Source: Acidimicrobiales bacterium (GTDB taxonomy: Bacteria > Actinomycetota > Acidimicrobiia > Acidimicrobiales > RAAP-2). From it: 64,000 bases of DNA. Shown in pieces: positions 34,207 through 43,825 of this stretch (the first letter of the stretch is position 1; the number at the start of each line of letters is the position of its first letter). Location: the NCBI GenBank assembly GCA_017883135.1, contig JADGOE010000001.1:1-64000 (forward strand). Reading direction: 5' to 3'. The translations under genes were made by a program, and so were the position numbers. The notes under the pieces were generated by a model. It was not told where the DNA came from. It saw only the letters and a list, made by a program, of their open reading frames with translations, and made no database searches.

Positions 34207-35543
34207 GCCCCGTGCCTCCGGAACAGCGTGATCCGATCCTCGCCCACTTCGGAGCGGAACCCGGGGTCGTCGATCCCGAGACCCTCCTCCGGAGCGAGGC
34301 ACAGCACGCCGATCTTGCCTTCGTGGAGGTTCTGGTGGACCTGGTAGGCGGCATCACCCACGTCCTCCAAGGAGTAGACCGCTGAGAGCGCCGGCAGGAT
34401 CTTCCCCTCGCAGACCAGTTGGTTTGCGTCCCATGCCTCGCGGTAGTTGGCGAAGTGAGAACCTTTGATGGTCTTGAGCTTCATCCACAGATGCCGGTTG
34501 TCGTACTCGATCATGTAGCCCGAGGTGGCGGCGCAGGTCATGATGGTGCCGCCCCGCTTGGCCGCGAACACCGACGCTCCCATGGTCTGGCGCCCGGGGT
34601 GCTCGAACACGATGTCGACGTCGTCACCGACCAGGCCCCGGATCTCCTTGCCCAGCCGGCGCCACTCGGACTCGTCCTGGGTGTGCTCGTCTTTCCAGAA
34701 GCGGTAGTTGGAGGCCTTGCGATCGATGACCGCTTCGACCCCCAGTTCGTGGAGCAACCCGACCTTTTCCGGCGAGGACACCACGCCGACCGGGGTGCCG
34801 CCGCCGTTGAGGACGTACTGGACGGCGTAGGCCCCCAACCCGCCCGACGCGCCCCACACCAGGACCTTGTCTCCTTGCTGCATATGAGCACCGTTGTCGG
34901 AGACGAGCATCCGGTAGGAGGTGGAGTTGCACAGCGCATTGGCGGCCGCCTCCTCCCACGTCAGGTGTCTGGGTTTGGGCATCAGCTGGTTGGCCTTGAC
35001 GACGGCAAGGTCGGCCAGGCCGCCGAAGTTGGTCTCGAATCCCCAGATGCGCTGGTTGTCGGCCAGGATCGAGTCATCGTGCGCGCTGGGACTCTGGTCG
35101 TCGACGTAGTTGCAGTGGACGGTGACCTTGTCGCCGGGCTTCCAGTTGCGAACCGCCGACCCGGTACGCAGCACGACGCCCGCTGCGTCCGAGCCGACCA
35201 CGTGGTAGTCGAGCGCGTGACGAGCGCCCCAGCTGCTCTCCTTGCCCAGCCGGTCGAGGAAGCCGAAAGTGGGCAGCGGCTCGAAGATCGAGGTCCAGAC
35301 CGTGTTGAAGTTGATGGCGCTGGCCATCACCGCTACATACGCCTCGTCGGGGGCCAACTCGGGCACCGCGATGTCACCCACATGGAGCGACTTTCTCGGG
35401 TCCTTGTCCGACGATTCGAGACCATCGAACATCGCGATCTCGTCACGACGCACGTAGGCGGCCCGATAGGTATCGGGCAGTGGGAGTGCCGCGATCTCCT
35501 CGCCGGCAGCGTCGGACCGGATGGCTGAGAGGAACTCCTGCAT
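34203..35543 (-). CDS. ccr: Crotonyl-CoA carboxylase/reductase
   Basis: VMASAINFNTVWTSIFEPLPTFGFLDRLGKESSWGARHALDYHVVGSDAAGVVLRTGSAVRNWKPGDKVTVHCNYVDDQSP... Confidence 0.93.
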   Translation of the reverse strand: MQEFLSAIRSDAAGEEIAALPLPDTYRAAYVRRDEIAMFDGLESSDKDPRKSLHVGDIAVPELAPDEAYVAVMASAINFNTVWTSIFEPLPTFGFLDRLGKESSWGARHALDYHVVGSDAAGVVLRTGSAVRNWKPGDKVTVHCNYVDDQSPSAHDDSILADNQRIWGFETNFGGLADLAVVKANQLMPKPRHLTWEEAAANALCNSTSYRMLVSDNGAHMQQGDKVLVWGASGGLGAYAVQYVLNGGGTPVGVVSSPEKVGLLHELGVEAVIDRKASNYRFWKDEHTQDESEWRRLGKEIRGLVGDDVDIVFEHPGRQTMGASVFAAKRGGTIMTCAATSGYMIEYDNRHLWMKLKTIKGSHFANYREAWDANQLVCEGKILPALSAVYSLEDVGDAAYQVHQNLHEGKIGVLCLAPEEGLGIDDPGFRSEVGEDRITLFRRHGA

Positions 35544-35803
35544 GGGATGGGAGGATAGCCCGCGCGCCGCGGGCGGAGCCTGGCCGATGGGTGATGGGCG
35601 GGGGCCACCTCGTGCCGGGCTCCGGGCGAGTCCGAAACCGCCCCGCCGGGGTGGCCCGGAGCCAGGTCGCATGCTCGCCCTGGCGGACGAACCCCGCCGT
35701 GTGGTCGGACCTCCGGGCGAGGTCGTATCATGGTGGCCTGTCATCGTGGCGGGCCCTTGGGGGGAACGCCGCCTTAGTTGGCCAGCAGGCCTCGGAGGTC
35801 GTC

Positions 35804-36985
35804 ATGCCCGGAACCGTCATCGTCGCAGGAGCCCGCACCCCGATCGGCAAGCTCTCCGGGGCCCTCGGTTCCTTTTCGGCCACGGATCTGGGCGGCTTCG
35901 CCATCGCAGGCGCCCTCGCGCGGGCCGGTATCAAGCCCGAGCAGGTCGACTACGTGTTCATGGGCCAGGTGCTGCAGGCAGGCGCCGGACAGATCACCGC
36001 CCGCCAGGCCGCGGTCAAGGGGGGGATCCCGATGGACGTGGCCGCCACCACGGTCAACAAGGTGTGCCTGTCCGGTCTCAACGCCATCTACCTGGCCGAC
36101 TTGATGATCAACGCCGGTGAGGCCGACATCGTGGTCGCCGGGGGCATGGAGTCGATGTCCCAGGCCCCCTACCTTCTGCCGGGAGCGCGGACCGGTTACC
36201 GGATCGGGGACGGCGCACTGGTCGACTCGATGATGTACGACGGCCTGTTCTGTTCGTTCGACGACTGCGCCATGGGGCTCGGGACCGAGCGCTACAACGG
36301 CGCCGACGGCGTGTCCCGCGAACGACAGGATGCCTTCAGCGCACTCTCCCACGAGCGTGCCGCCGCGGCCATCAAGGACGGCAAGTTCGCCGAGGAGATC
36401 GTCGCGGTCAGCATGCCCCAGCGCAAGGGCGACCCTCTGGTGGTCGACACCGACGAGGGTGTCCGCCCCGAGACGACCGCCGAGTCACTGGGCAAACTGC
36501 GCTCGGCCTTCGACAAGGGCGGCACCATCACAGCCGGCAACGCCTCCCAGATCTCCGACGGCGGAGCGGCGGTCGTCGTCATGTCCAAAGCCAAGGCCGA
36601 GGAGTTGGGGCTCGCACCTCTCGGTGAGCTGATCAGCTATGGCCAGGTGGCCGGCCCGAGCCCGTCCCTTCTCCACCAGCCCTCACACGCCATATCGGTG
36701 GCCCTGGCCAAGGCCGGCCTCGTCACCGGCGACATCGACGTCTTCGAGATCAACGAGGCCTTTGCCGCGGTGGGCCTGGCCTCCGCCGAGGACCTGGGGA
36801 TCGGCGAGGACGTGGTCAACGTCAACGGCGGCGCCATCGCCCTCGGCCATCCGGTGGGCATGTCAGGCACCCGAGTGGCACTGACCTCACTCCTCGAGTT
36901 GAAGCGCCGGGGCGGCGGCACGGCTGCGGTGAGCCTGTGCGGTGGCGGCGGTCAGGGCGACGCGGCCATCCTGCGCACTCTTTGA
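35804..36985 (+). CDS. Acetyl-CoA C-acetyltransferase (thiolase)
   Basis: [34 protein letters not shown]...[11 protein letters not shown]...[16 protein letters not shown]...CGGGGQGDA. Confidence 0.94.
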   Translation: MPGTVIVAGARTPIGKLSGALGSFSATDLGGFAIAGALARAGIKPEQVDYVFMGQVLQAGAGQITARQAAVKGGIPMDVAATTVNKVCLSGLNAIYLADLMINAGEADIVVAGGMESMSQAPYLLPGARTGYRIGDGALVDSMMYDGLFCSFDDCAMGLGTERYNGADGVSRERQDAFSALSHERAAAAIKDGKFAEEIVAVSMPQRKGDPLVVDTDEGVRPETTAESLGKLRSAFDKGGTITAGNASQISDGGAAVVVMSKAKAEELGLAPLGELISYGQVAGPSPSLLHQPSHAISVALAKAGLVTGDIDVFEINEAFAAVGLASAEDLGIGEDVVNVNGGAIALGHPVGMSGTRVALTSLLELKRRGGGTAAVSLCGGGGQGDAAILRTL

Positions 36986-37025
36986 CCACGATCGCGATAC
37001 CCGTCCACACCGCAGGCACCGGGGA

Positions 37026-38258
37026 GTGACCTCCTTGCCATCCTCGACCGGCCCCGGCACTCCGAGCGGGGTGCCGTTGGTCGTCGTGCTCGGCATGCAC
37101 CGGAGCGGGACCTCCGCACTCGCCGGCGCCGTCGCCGGACTGGGCCTGTCCCTTCCGCCGCAGCACGACCTGATGGCCAGTACGGCGGGCAATCCGGCCC
37201 ACTTCGAGAGCACGGAGCTCACGGCGCTCAACGACTCCGTGCTCGAGGTGCTGGGCGGGACGTGGCGTGCACCCCCTGATCTGGCCGCGGGATGGGAGTC
37301 GCAGGCGCGGGCCGCCGGCTGCGACCAGGACGCCCGGGCGTCGCTGGCCCGGATCTTCGCCGGGGCCGGGCCGAACGTCTGGAAGGACCCCCGCAACTGC
37401 CTCCTCCTCCCGTACTGGCGGCGGCTGTTCACTGAACCCCTTGTCGCCGCACTCATCTGGCGCTCGCCGATGGCCGTCGCGCGCTCGCTGCACGAGCGCG
37501 ACGGGCTCAGCATCGTCCATGGCCTCGCGCTGTGGGAACACTACAACCGCGAAGCGCTCGAGGGGATGGAGGGACTTCCGGTGTACATCACCAGCAATGA
37601 GGCCCTCCTCCGAGAGCCTCGCGGCATCTGCAAGGAGCTAGCGGCCTGGCTCGAGGAGACCGGCGTCGTCCTCGCCGATGGGTGGGACGTGGACGCTGCA
37701 TCCTCTGCCGTCGAGCCGGAGCTCTCGCATTTCGGGGACGACGACGGTGACCAGTACCTGCAGCCAGGCCAGCTCGAGCTGGCGGCCCGGCTCAGGTCCC
37801 TCGAGGGTCCCCATCCGAAGCTCGGCCCTGTCGAACTCGGCCAGATGTCCCGCAGGTCGGTCGGCGTCCTGGACGTGCAGCGCGATCTCGCCGAAAGAGA
37901 CTTCCGCCTGGCCGCCGTGGCCCGGACCCACGCCGAGCTGGCGGCCGAGCATCAGGGCCTGATCACGAGCCATCACGAGCTGATCGACGCCCATCGTCAC
38001 CTCATCGAGGTCTGCGACGATCGGCTCGCCCACATCCATCGATTGGATGACGACGCGACCAGGCTCAACGCCGCGCTGGCATCGATGCAGGAACAGTATG
38101 ACGGTGTGCGCGAGGAACGTGACGTGTGGCAGCAGCGCTCCGACCGGCTCATGGACGAGATCGAAAGGATCTGGTCGTCGGGAAGCTGGCGGATCACCGC
38201 GCCGTTCCGTTCCCTGACCGGTGCCCTGCACCAACGCGACGATCGCGGCGCGGACTGA
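37026..38258 (+). CDS. Sulfotransferase family protein with C-terminal coiled coil
   Basis: LVVVLGMHRSGTSALAGAVAGLG P-loop-like motif; heptad-rich C-terminus ending SGSWRITAPFRSL. Confidence 0.8.
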   Translation: MTSLPSSTGPGTPSGVPLVVVLGMHRSGTSALAGAVAGLGLSLPPQHDLMASTAGNPAHFESTELTALNDSVLEVLGGTWRAPPDLAAGWESQARAAGCDQDARASLARIFAGAGPNVWKDPRNCLLLPYWRRLFTEPLVAALIWRSPMAVARSLHERDGLSIVHGLALWEHYNREALEGMEGLPVYITSNEALLREPRGICKELAAWLEETGVVLADGWDVDAASSAVEPELSHFGDDDGDQYLQPGQLELAARLRSLEGPHPKLGPVELGQMSRRSVGVLDVQRDLAERDFRLAAVARTHAELAAEHQGLITSHHELIDAHRHLIEVCDDRLAHIHRLDDDATRLNAALASMQEQYDGVREERDVWQQRSDRLMDEIERIWSSGSWRITAPFRSLTGALHQRDDRGAD

Positions 38259-38288
38259 TCCGGCCGGTCACCGACCCAGTTGGCCGGC

Positions 38289-38876
38289 TCAGTACGGAGG
38301 CTTGAACAGCCCGACCAGCCTGGCGCGCCCGCGGGCGACGTCCTCCCACGCGCCGACGTCCACAGCCAGCACGGCAAGCGAGCAGGTGGGGAATCCGTGA
38401 GCCTCGAGGGCGGCACGACCATCCGGCCCGGACCCATCTCCGGCATCGTCGACGGGTCCGCCGATCAGCTCCCAGACCAGTCGAAAGATGGTGGGGTTGT
38501 GCCCCACTACCAGGGCTCCCTTCACTCCCTCGTCGATCTCCCGCACATACTGGAGTACGAGGTCGGTGTCCGCCTGGTAGAGCGACTGGTACGAGTCGAG
38601 CGGGAGCCTGTTGCCCATCGCGGCGATCAACAGGTCGGCCGTCTGGCGTGTCCGGACGGCGGCCGAGCAGATGGCCAGGTCGGGCTTGCGGAGGCCCTCC
38701 ATGCCGAGGATCGGCTCGCCGGCGACGATGCGCTTCCCGAGTGCAGTGGCGTCACGCCGCCCCCTGGCCGTCAGCGGTCGCTCGCGGTCGCCCCCTCCCC
38801 ACGGGGCATCGGATGCAGCTTTGCCATGACGCAGGAGCCACAAGTGCCGAACAGGAGGTGTGATCGGGTTCGACAT
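38289..38876 (-). CDS. Histidine phosphatase family (SixA-like) protein
   Basis: LWLLRHGKAASDAPWGGGDRERPLTARGRRDATALG. Confidence 0.9.
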   Translation of the reverse strand: MSNPITPPVRHLWLLRHGKAASDAPWGGGDRERPLTARGRRDATALGKRIVAGEPILGMEGLRKPDLAICSAAVRTRQTADLLIAAMGNRLPLDSYQSLYQADTDLVLQYVREIDEGVKGALVVGHNPTIFRLVWELIGGPVDDAGDGSGPDGRAALEAHGFPTCSLAVLAVDVGAWEDVARGRARLVGLFKPPY

Positions 38877-38940
38877 CCCTTCATGCTGCCCCAACCGAGC
38901 CGGCCGGTGCATGGGCAGGCGACCGGGTCGGTCGGCCTGG

Positions 38941-39546
38941 CTACCCGTCCACCTCGCGCCGACCCTCCAACGCCCGGCCGAGGGTCAGCTCGTCCGCGTA
39001 CTCGAGGTCGCCGCCCACCGGCAGTCCGCTGGCAATCCGGGTGACGGTGAGCCCCATCGGCTTCAACAGCCGGGCCAGGTACATGGCCGTGGCCTCACCC
39101 TCGAGGTTGGGATTGGTGCACAGGATCACTTCCTTGATGCCCTCCTCCTCCACCCTGACCAACAGCTCGCGCACTCTCAATTGGTCGGGCCCGATCCCCT
39201 CGATCGGGTTGAGCGCGCCCTGCAGGACGTGGTACCTGCCCGAGTACTCCCCCGTCTTCTCCACCGAGACGATGTCGCGGGGATCCTCCACCACGCAGAC
39301 CGAGGTCGCGTCGCGTCGGTCGTCGAGACAGATGGCGCACAGGCCGCCTTCGGCGACGTTGAAGCACAGGGTGCACAGGGTGATCCGCTCCTTCACCGCG
39401 ATGATCGCCTCTGCGAGCCGCAGTGCGTCCTCTGGGGCCACCTTCAGTAGGTGAAAGGTGATCCGCTGCGCCGACTTGGGCCCGATGCCCGGCAGGCGGC
39501 CCAGTTCGTCGATGAGCGACTGCAGCGGCCCGGAGAAGATGGCCAC
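38941..39546 (-). CDS. recR: Recombination mediator RecR
   Basis: [28 protein letters not shown]...[16 protein letters not shown]...Toprim VVEDPRDI. Confidence 0.96.
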   Translation of the reverse strand: MAIFSGPLQSLIDELGRLPGIGPKSAQRITFHLLKVAPEDALRLAEAIIAVKERITLCTLCFNVAEGGLCAICLDDRRDATSVCVVEDPRDIVSVEKTGEYSGRYHVLQGALNPIEGIGPDQLRVRELLVRVEEEGIKEVILCTNPNLEGEATAMYLARLLKPMGLTVTRIASGLPVGGDLEYADELTLGRALEGRREVDG

Positions 39547-41562
39547 CTAGCCGACCTCTTCGGCGCCGGGGAAGGCCTGTAGGACACGGGCCTCTGCCGA
39601 GTTGTCCACCTCGGCGATCTCCAACTCGGACTCGTCGAACCCTGCGAGTTCCTCCAGGTGGTCCGGATCCGAACCACCATGGTGGACAGGGGCAGCAGTG
39701 GCAGGTTCCGAGGTCGGACCAGCGCCGGGCGCTGACCGCCCGGATGCCCTGGTGGCCGAATCGGCAGCGGCCGCGCTAACAGCGCTGACCGGTCGAACGC
39801 CTCGGGAACCGCCCGGCTCGGGGTCGGGAAAGGGACCGGCTCCGGGCTCGACCACCAGCGTCAGGCCCACCGGGCGTCCGAAGTGACCGGACAACGCCCC
39901 TTCGATCTCGGGTCGCATCTCTTCGCACCGATTGCGGTGGATCTCATTGGGCAGGCCGAACACCGCGGAGTCACCCTCGACACCCACGAACCGACCCGCT
40001 TGGAACAAGGCCTTTGCCTTCGGCCGGAGGCCCACGATGATGTGATCGCCCCAGGCCTGCACCAGCTGGTCACGGGTCGGGAAGGGGACCGGAACCGATG
40101 AGGCACCCGAAGCAGGCGTCTGTGGCTCGACCGCGACCGGTGCAGGTGCAGGTGCAGACCTTTCGGGAGGGGTCGTGGCCGTAGGCGGTGCCGCCACTCC
40201 TTCGGCCAGAGCCGACCGTCGCCGAAACGCTCCGACCGTCTTGCGGGTCGATCCGGGGAGGGACGCCGGGCTGTCCTCGACACCTGAGCCAGCAGGAGCC
40301 GTCTGCCGAGGATCATCTGCCTCGGCGCCCGGAGCGTCGGAGGGGTCGGGCCCGGCAGGGGTCGGGCGTTGGCTGACCGGCGCCGGCATGGGACTCGCAG
40401 CTCCCGTCGGGGCCGAGGATGCAGAGGGATTGCCGGGCGAGTCGCGGCCGGCGGCCTCCAGTTGCTCGATGCGGGCCAGGATGGCCTGCGGAGAGTCGTC
40501 GGCCTCGGGGTGGGCCAACCGCACGAGGGCCACCTCCAGGTTGACCCGCGGATCGGGCGCGTCCCGCATCGTGACCTGGGCGCGACCCAGTACCTCCATC
40601 GCCCGGACCAACGCCGCCAGCCCGACCCGGTCGGCTTGCGACGCGAGCGAGTCCCGCTCGGCCCCTGACACCGTCACCAGCTCGGGTGCGACCAGGGCCA
40701 GGAACCCCTGGCGGAGGTGGTCGACCAGATCGCCGGTCAACTGCTGTGGACTGAACCCGGCGGATGTCAGATGGGCCACCGCCACCAGGGCGCGACCGAT
40801 GTCCCGTTCGGCCAGTGCCTCGACGACCTCGTCCAGCTCGGGCAGGTCGTCGTCGACGGCATCGGACGCCACCACCTGGTCGAGCACCGAGAGTGCATCC
40901 CGTGCCGAACCCCGGCCGCGCCGCACGGCCAGGTCCAATGCCTCGTCGGGAACCTCGAGGTTCGCGTCCTTGCGTACCTGGGCCAGTAACTCACCCAGGG
41001 TTTCCGGACCGAGCAGACGGAATTCGAAATGCTGGGTGCGGCTGCGGATGGTGGGCAGCACCTTTTGGGGATCGGTGGTGGCCAGCACGAAGATGACATG
41101 AGGGGGAGGCTCCTCGAGCGTCTTCAGCAAAGCGTTGGAGGCTGCCGTCGAGAGCATGTGGACCTCGTCGACGATGTAGACCTTCTGGCGGCCCGGCGAA
41201 CCAAGTGCAGCCCGGGACACCAGGTCTCGCATGGCCTCCACCCCGTTGTTCGACGCCGCGTCGAGCTCGTGCACGTCGAGCGAGGTGCCCTTGGTGATCT
41301 CCACACAGGAGGCGCACAGGCCACACGGTTCACCGCTTCTCAGGTCGGTGCAGTTGAGGGCCTTGGCCAATATCCGTGCCGTGGAGGTCTTGCCGGTCCC
41401 CCGAGGTCCGCTGAACAGATAGGCGTGGGCCACCCGCCCGTCTCTGACCGCGTTGCGGAGGGCGAGGATGACGTGGTCTTGTCCACGGACCTCGCCGAAG
41501 GTCGACGGTCGGAAACGCCGGTAGAGCGACTGATAGGGAACGTCCTCGGGTGCGTCGGCCAC
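39547..41562 (-). CDS. dnaX: DNA polymerase III subunit gamma/tau
   Basis: QSLYRRFRPSTFGEVRGQDHVILALRNAV...HAYLFSGPRGTGKTSTARILAKALNC; zinc-binding cysteines. Confidence 0.96.
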   Translation of the reverse strand: MADAPEDVPYQSLYRRFRPSTFGEVRGQDHVILALRNAVRDGRVAHAYLFSGPRGTGKTSTARILAKALNCTDLRSGEPCGLCASCVEITKGTSLDVHELDAASNNGVEAMRDLVSRAALGSPGRQKVYIVDEVHMLSTAASNALLKTLEEPPPHVIFVLATTDPQKVLPTIRSRTQHFEFRLLGPETLGELLAQVRKDANLEVPDEALDLAVRRGRGSARDALSVLDQVVASDAVDDDLPELDEVVEALAERDIGRALVAVAHLTSAGFSPQQLTGDLVDHLRQGFLALVAPELVTVSGAERDSLASQADRVGLAALVRAMEVLGRAQVTMRDAPDPRVNLEVALVRLAHPEADDSPQAILARIEQLEAAGRDSPGNPSASSAPTGAASPMPAPVSQRPTPAGPDPSDAPGAEADDPRQTAPAGSGVEDSPASLPGSTRKTVGAFRRRSALAEGVAAPPTATTPPERSAPAPAPVAVEPQTPASGASSVPVPFPTRDQLVQAWGDHIIVGLRPKAKALFQAGRFVGVEGDSAVFGLPNEIHRNRCEEMRPEIEGALSGHFGRPVGLTLVVEPGAGPFPDPEPGGSRGVRPVSAVSAAAADSATRASGRSAPGAGPTSEPATAAPVHHGGSDPDHLEELAGFDESELEIAEVDNSAEARVLQAFPGAEEVG

Positions 41563-41662
41563 GTCGGGGGAGCCTACCGGCCACCGGGACGGTCCTCACC
41601 CGGGAAATCGAGCCCCGCCCCGGGGGAACCGTCCATGCCCGAGAGGGCCCGTGCGACGGCCC

Positions 41663-41790
41663 CGGTGCTCGGTGCGACGGCCAGATTGACTGCGGCACAC
41701 GGCCTGACCCGCTGAGAGCTGCTGCCTTCCGGCCCTGACCCGATTCACGGGAGGACGTTGCGCAGGACCCAGCCGTCGCACCCAGCACCG
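41663..41790 (-). ncRNA. ffs: Bacterial SRP RNA (4.5S-type)
   Basis: Reverse strand GGTCAGGGCCGGAAGGCAGCAGCTC core with GGAA tetraloop; ends GGTGCTGGGTGCGACGGC / GCCGTCGCACCGAGCACC pair with one mismatch; located upstream of dnaX. Confidence 0.88.
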
Positions 41791-41999
41791 GGGAGGCAAC
41801 GATGCTACCCCCGGAAGGTGGCCCGTAGAGGGCAGCCGGTGGCGACCCGGCCTGTCGAGCCGCCGCCGGGCCCGTCGAGCGGGCCCGGGCCCAGGGCCAC
41901 ACAGCGACTCGCCGAGTCGTCAGATGGATGGAAGGAGGCGGAGTAGCCTGTCGGGGCCGCGGGCGCCCCGGAGTGAACTTCTGGTGGGCTCGGGCAGAT

Positions 42000-42087
42000 G
42001 GAGGCGTGCGAGAGCGGCCGAATCGGCACGACTGGAAATCGTGTGTGGGGAAACTCACCGTGGGTTCAAATCCCACCGCCTCCGCCA
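42000..42087 (+). tRNA. tRNA-Ser (anticodon GGA), CCA encoded
   Basis: GGAGGCGTGCGAGAGCGGCCGAATCGGCACGACTGGAAATCGTG...GGTTCAAATCCCACCGCCTCCGCCA. Confidence 0.94.
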
Positions 42088-42602
42088 TGGGAACTGATGC
42101 GACCTCTTGGCAGACTGCGACTGCTGCACGTACCGTCGGCACGGAACCGCTCACCGACGAGGCGGCGATGGGGATCGCCCTCGACGCGGCGGCGGAGGCC
42201 CTAACCCACGGCGACGTGCCGGTGGGGGCAGTTGCCCTGCATGCCGGTCGGGTGATCGCCGCTCGCCACAACGAGCGGGAGCGCCGCAGCGATCCGACCG
42301 CCCACGCGGAGATGCTGGCGCTCTCCGATGCCGCAACCGCCCTGGGCACCTGGCGGCTGACCTCGGTGACCCTGGTGGTGACCCTGGAACCCTGTCCGAT
42401 GTGCGCCGGTGCTCTGGTTGCCGCCCGCCTGGGTCGCCTGGTCTACGGCGCGGCTGACCTCAAGGCGGGAGCGTGCGGCTCCCTCTACAACCTCTGTGCC
42501 GATCCTCGACTGAACCACGAGGTTCCGCTGACCACCGGGGTTCGGGCAAGCGAGGCGTCCACCCTCCTCTCCGGGTTCTTCGCATCCCGGCGCCGCGACT
42601 AG
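42087..42602 (+). CDS. tadA: tRNA adenosine deaminase TadA
   Basis: ALTHGDVPVGAVALHAGRVIAARHNERERRSDPTAHAEMLAL...TLEPCPMCAGAL; ATG at 42087. Confidence 0.93.
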   Translation: MGTDATSWQTATAARTVGTEPLTDEAAMGIALDAAAEALTHGDVPVGAVALHAGRVIAARHNERERRSDPTAHAEMLALSDAATALGTWRLTSVTLVVTLEPCPMCAGALVAARLGRLVYGAADLKAGACGSLYNLCADPRLNHEVPLTTGVRASEASTLLSGFFASRRRD

Positions 42603-42612
42603 CCTTTCCGCC

Positions 42613-42700
42613 GGAGGGATGCGAGAGCGGCCGAATCGGACGGTCTCGAAAACCGTTGTGTCGCAAGGCACCGTGGGTTCGAATCCCACTCCCTCCGCCA
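42613..42700 (+). tRNA. tRNA-Ser (anticodon CGA), CCA encoded
   Basis: GGAGGGATGCGAGAGCGGCCGAATCGGACGGTCTCGAAAACCGT...GGTTCGAATCCCACTCCCTCCGCCA. Confidence 0.94.
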
Positions 42701-42744
42701 ATAGTTGCTCATTCAAACCCACCCGACGTGGGTGGCTCAGGCCC

Positions 42745-42776
42745 GTTCGAGGGCCCGATCGCTCGGGCCCTCGAAC
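42745..42776. terminator. Perfect 14-bp stem-loop
   Basis: GTTCGAGGGCCCGA-tcgc-TCGGGCCCTCGAAC downstream of tRNA-Ser(CGA); no T-tract. Confidence 0.6.
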
Positions 42777-42985
42777 CCTGAGGCTCTCGGCGCCTTGACC
42801 GGGGCCGTTCCCCTGAGTCACTGTTGCCTGCCGGCACAGGAGCAACTCGCTTCGGTACGACACTCTTGGGCATGACGGGGGACCCGCGCCTGCACGCTCG
42901 TGATGACTGCGGGTCGCGAATCAGGAATCAGGTCGTTCAGGCCATTCGAACCGATCACCCCATGGTTCCAGATTGGAGAGGGCAG

Positions 42986-43825
42986 ATGGCGAAACCCGGT
43001 GGACTTCGGAACTATGGCTCACGTGCCAGACAGAAGCTGGCACAAGAGGCATCTGGTGCTCCGGCCTCAGACTCTACGGAAGCTTGGCGTGAGCTGCGAA
43101 CCTTTCCGGCCGAACAGACGATTCCGATGCCGGACGTCACGTTGCAGGGCCGAGTAGGACCGGCCCCCGCCTTTCACGACGTCGCTCTCACGACCATGGG
43201 GCGGATGAACATGGCCGGCTTGCGCCCCGAACACGACGTCCTGGACATAGGTTGCGGTGTGGGACGCACTGCTCGCTACCTTTGTGACTACCTCGACTCG
43301 ACCGCTCACTACGAGGGATTCGACATCATGGACGAGATGGTGGCGTGGTGCCAGTCCGAGATCACGCCGTTGTTTCCCAACTTCCACTTCCGGTTGACCC
43401 CTCTGTTCAACACGGCCTACAAGCCTGACCCGAGCCTTCCGTCAGCATCGACCTTCAGATTCCCCTATCCCGACGAATCCTTTGACTTTGCATTTGCCCA
43501 CTCGGTATTCACTCACCTCCCCCCTGAAGCAACCGGTAACTACTTGAGCGAGATCAACCGCGTGCTGCGACCGGGGGGGATCAGTTACTCGACGTGGTTC
43601 CTTTTCGAGGACGAGCCGTCCTCGAGCCCGAAGACCATAGTTACAGAGATGAAGCTCGATGCTTCTGGCATGTTCGCCGTTCACAATCCTGATGTCCCTG
43701 ACAATGCGGTTGCCTACCGCGAGAGCTTCATCCTCCAGGAGTACTCCACACGAGGGCTCACTGTCGTCGGTCCCATCCACCACGGATTCAAACGCCTTCA
43801 GGACGCCGTCGTGGCTGTCAAGTAG
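42986..43825 (+). CDS. Class I SAM-dependent methyltransferase
   Basis: VLDIGCGVGRTARYLCDYLDSTAHYEGFDI; start MAKPGGLRNYG after GGAGAGG. Confidence 0.85.
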   Translation: MAKPGGLRNYGSRARQKLAQEASGAPASDSTEAWRELRTFPAEQTIPMPDVTLQGRVGPAPAFHDVALTTMGRMNMAGLRPEHDVLDIGCGVGRTARYLCDYLDSTAHYEGFDIMDEMVAWCQSEITPLFPNFHFRLTPLFNTAYKPDPSLPSASTFRFPYPDESFDFAFAHSVFTHLPPEATGNYLSEINRVLRPGGISYSTWFLFEDEPSSSPKTIVTEMKLDASGMFAVHNPDVPDNAVAYRESFILQEYSTRGLTVVGPIHHGFKRLQDAVVAVK

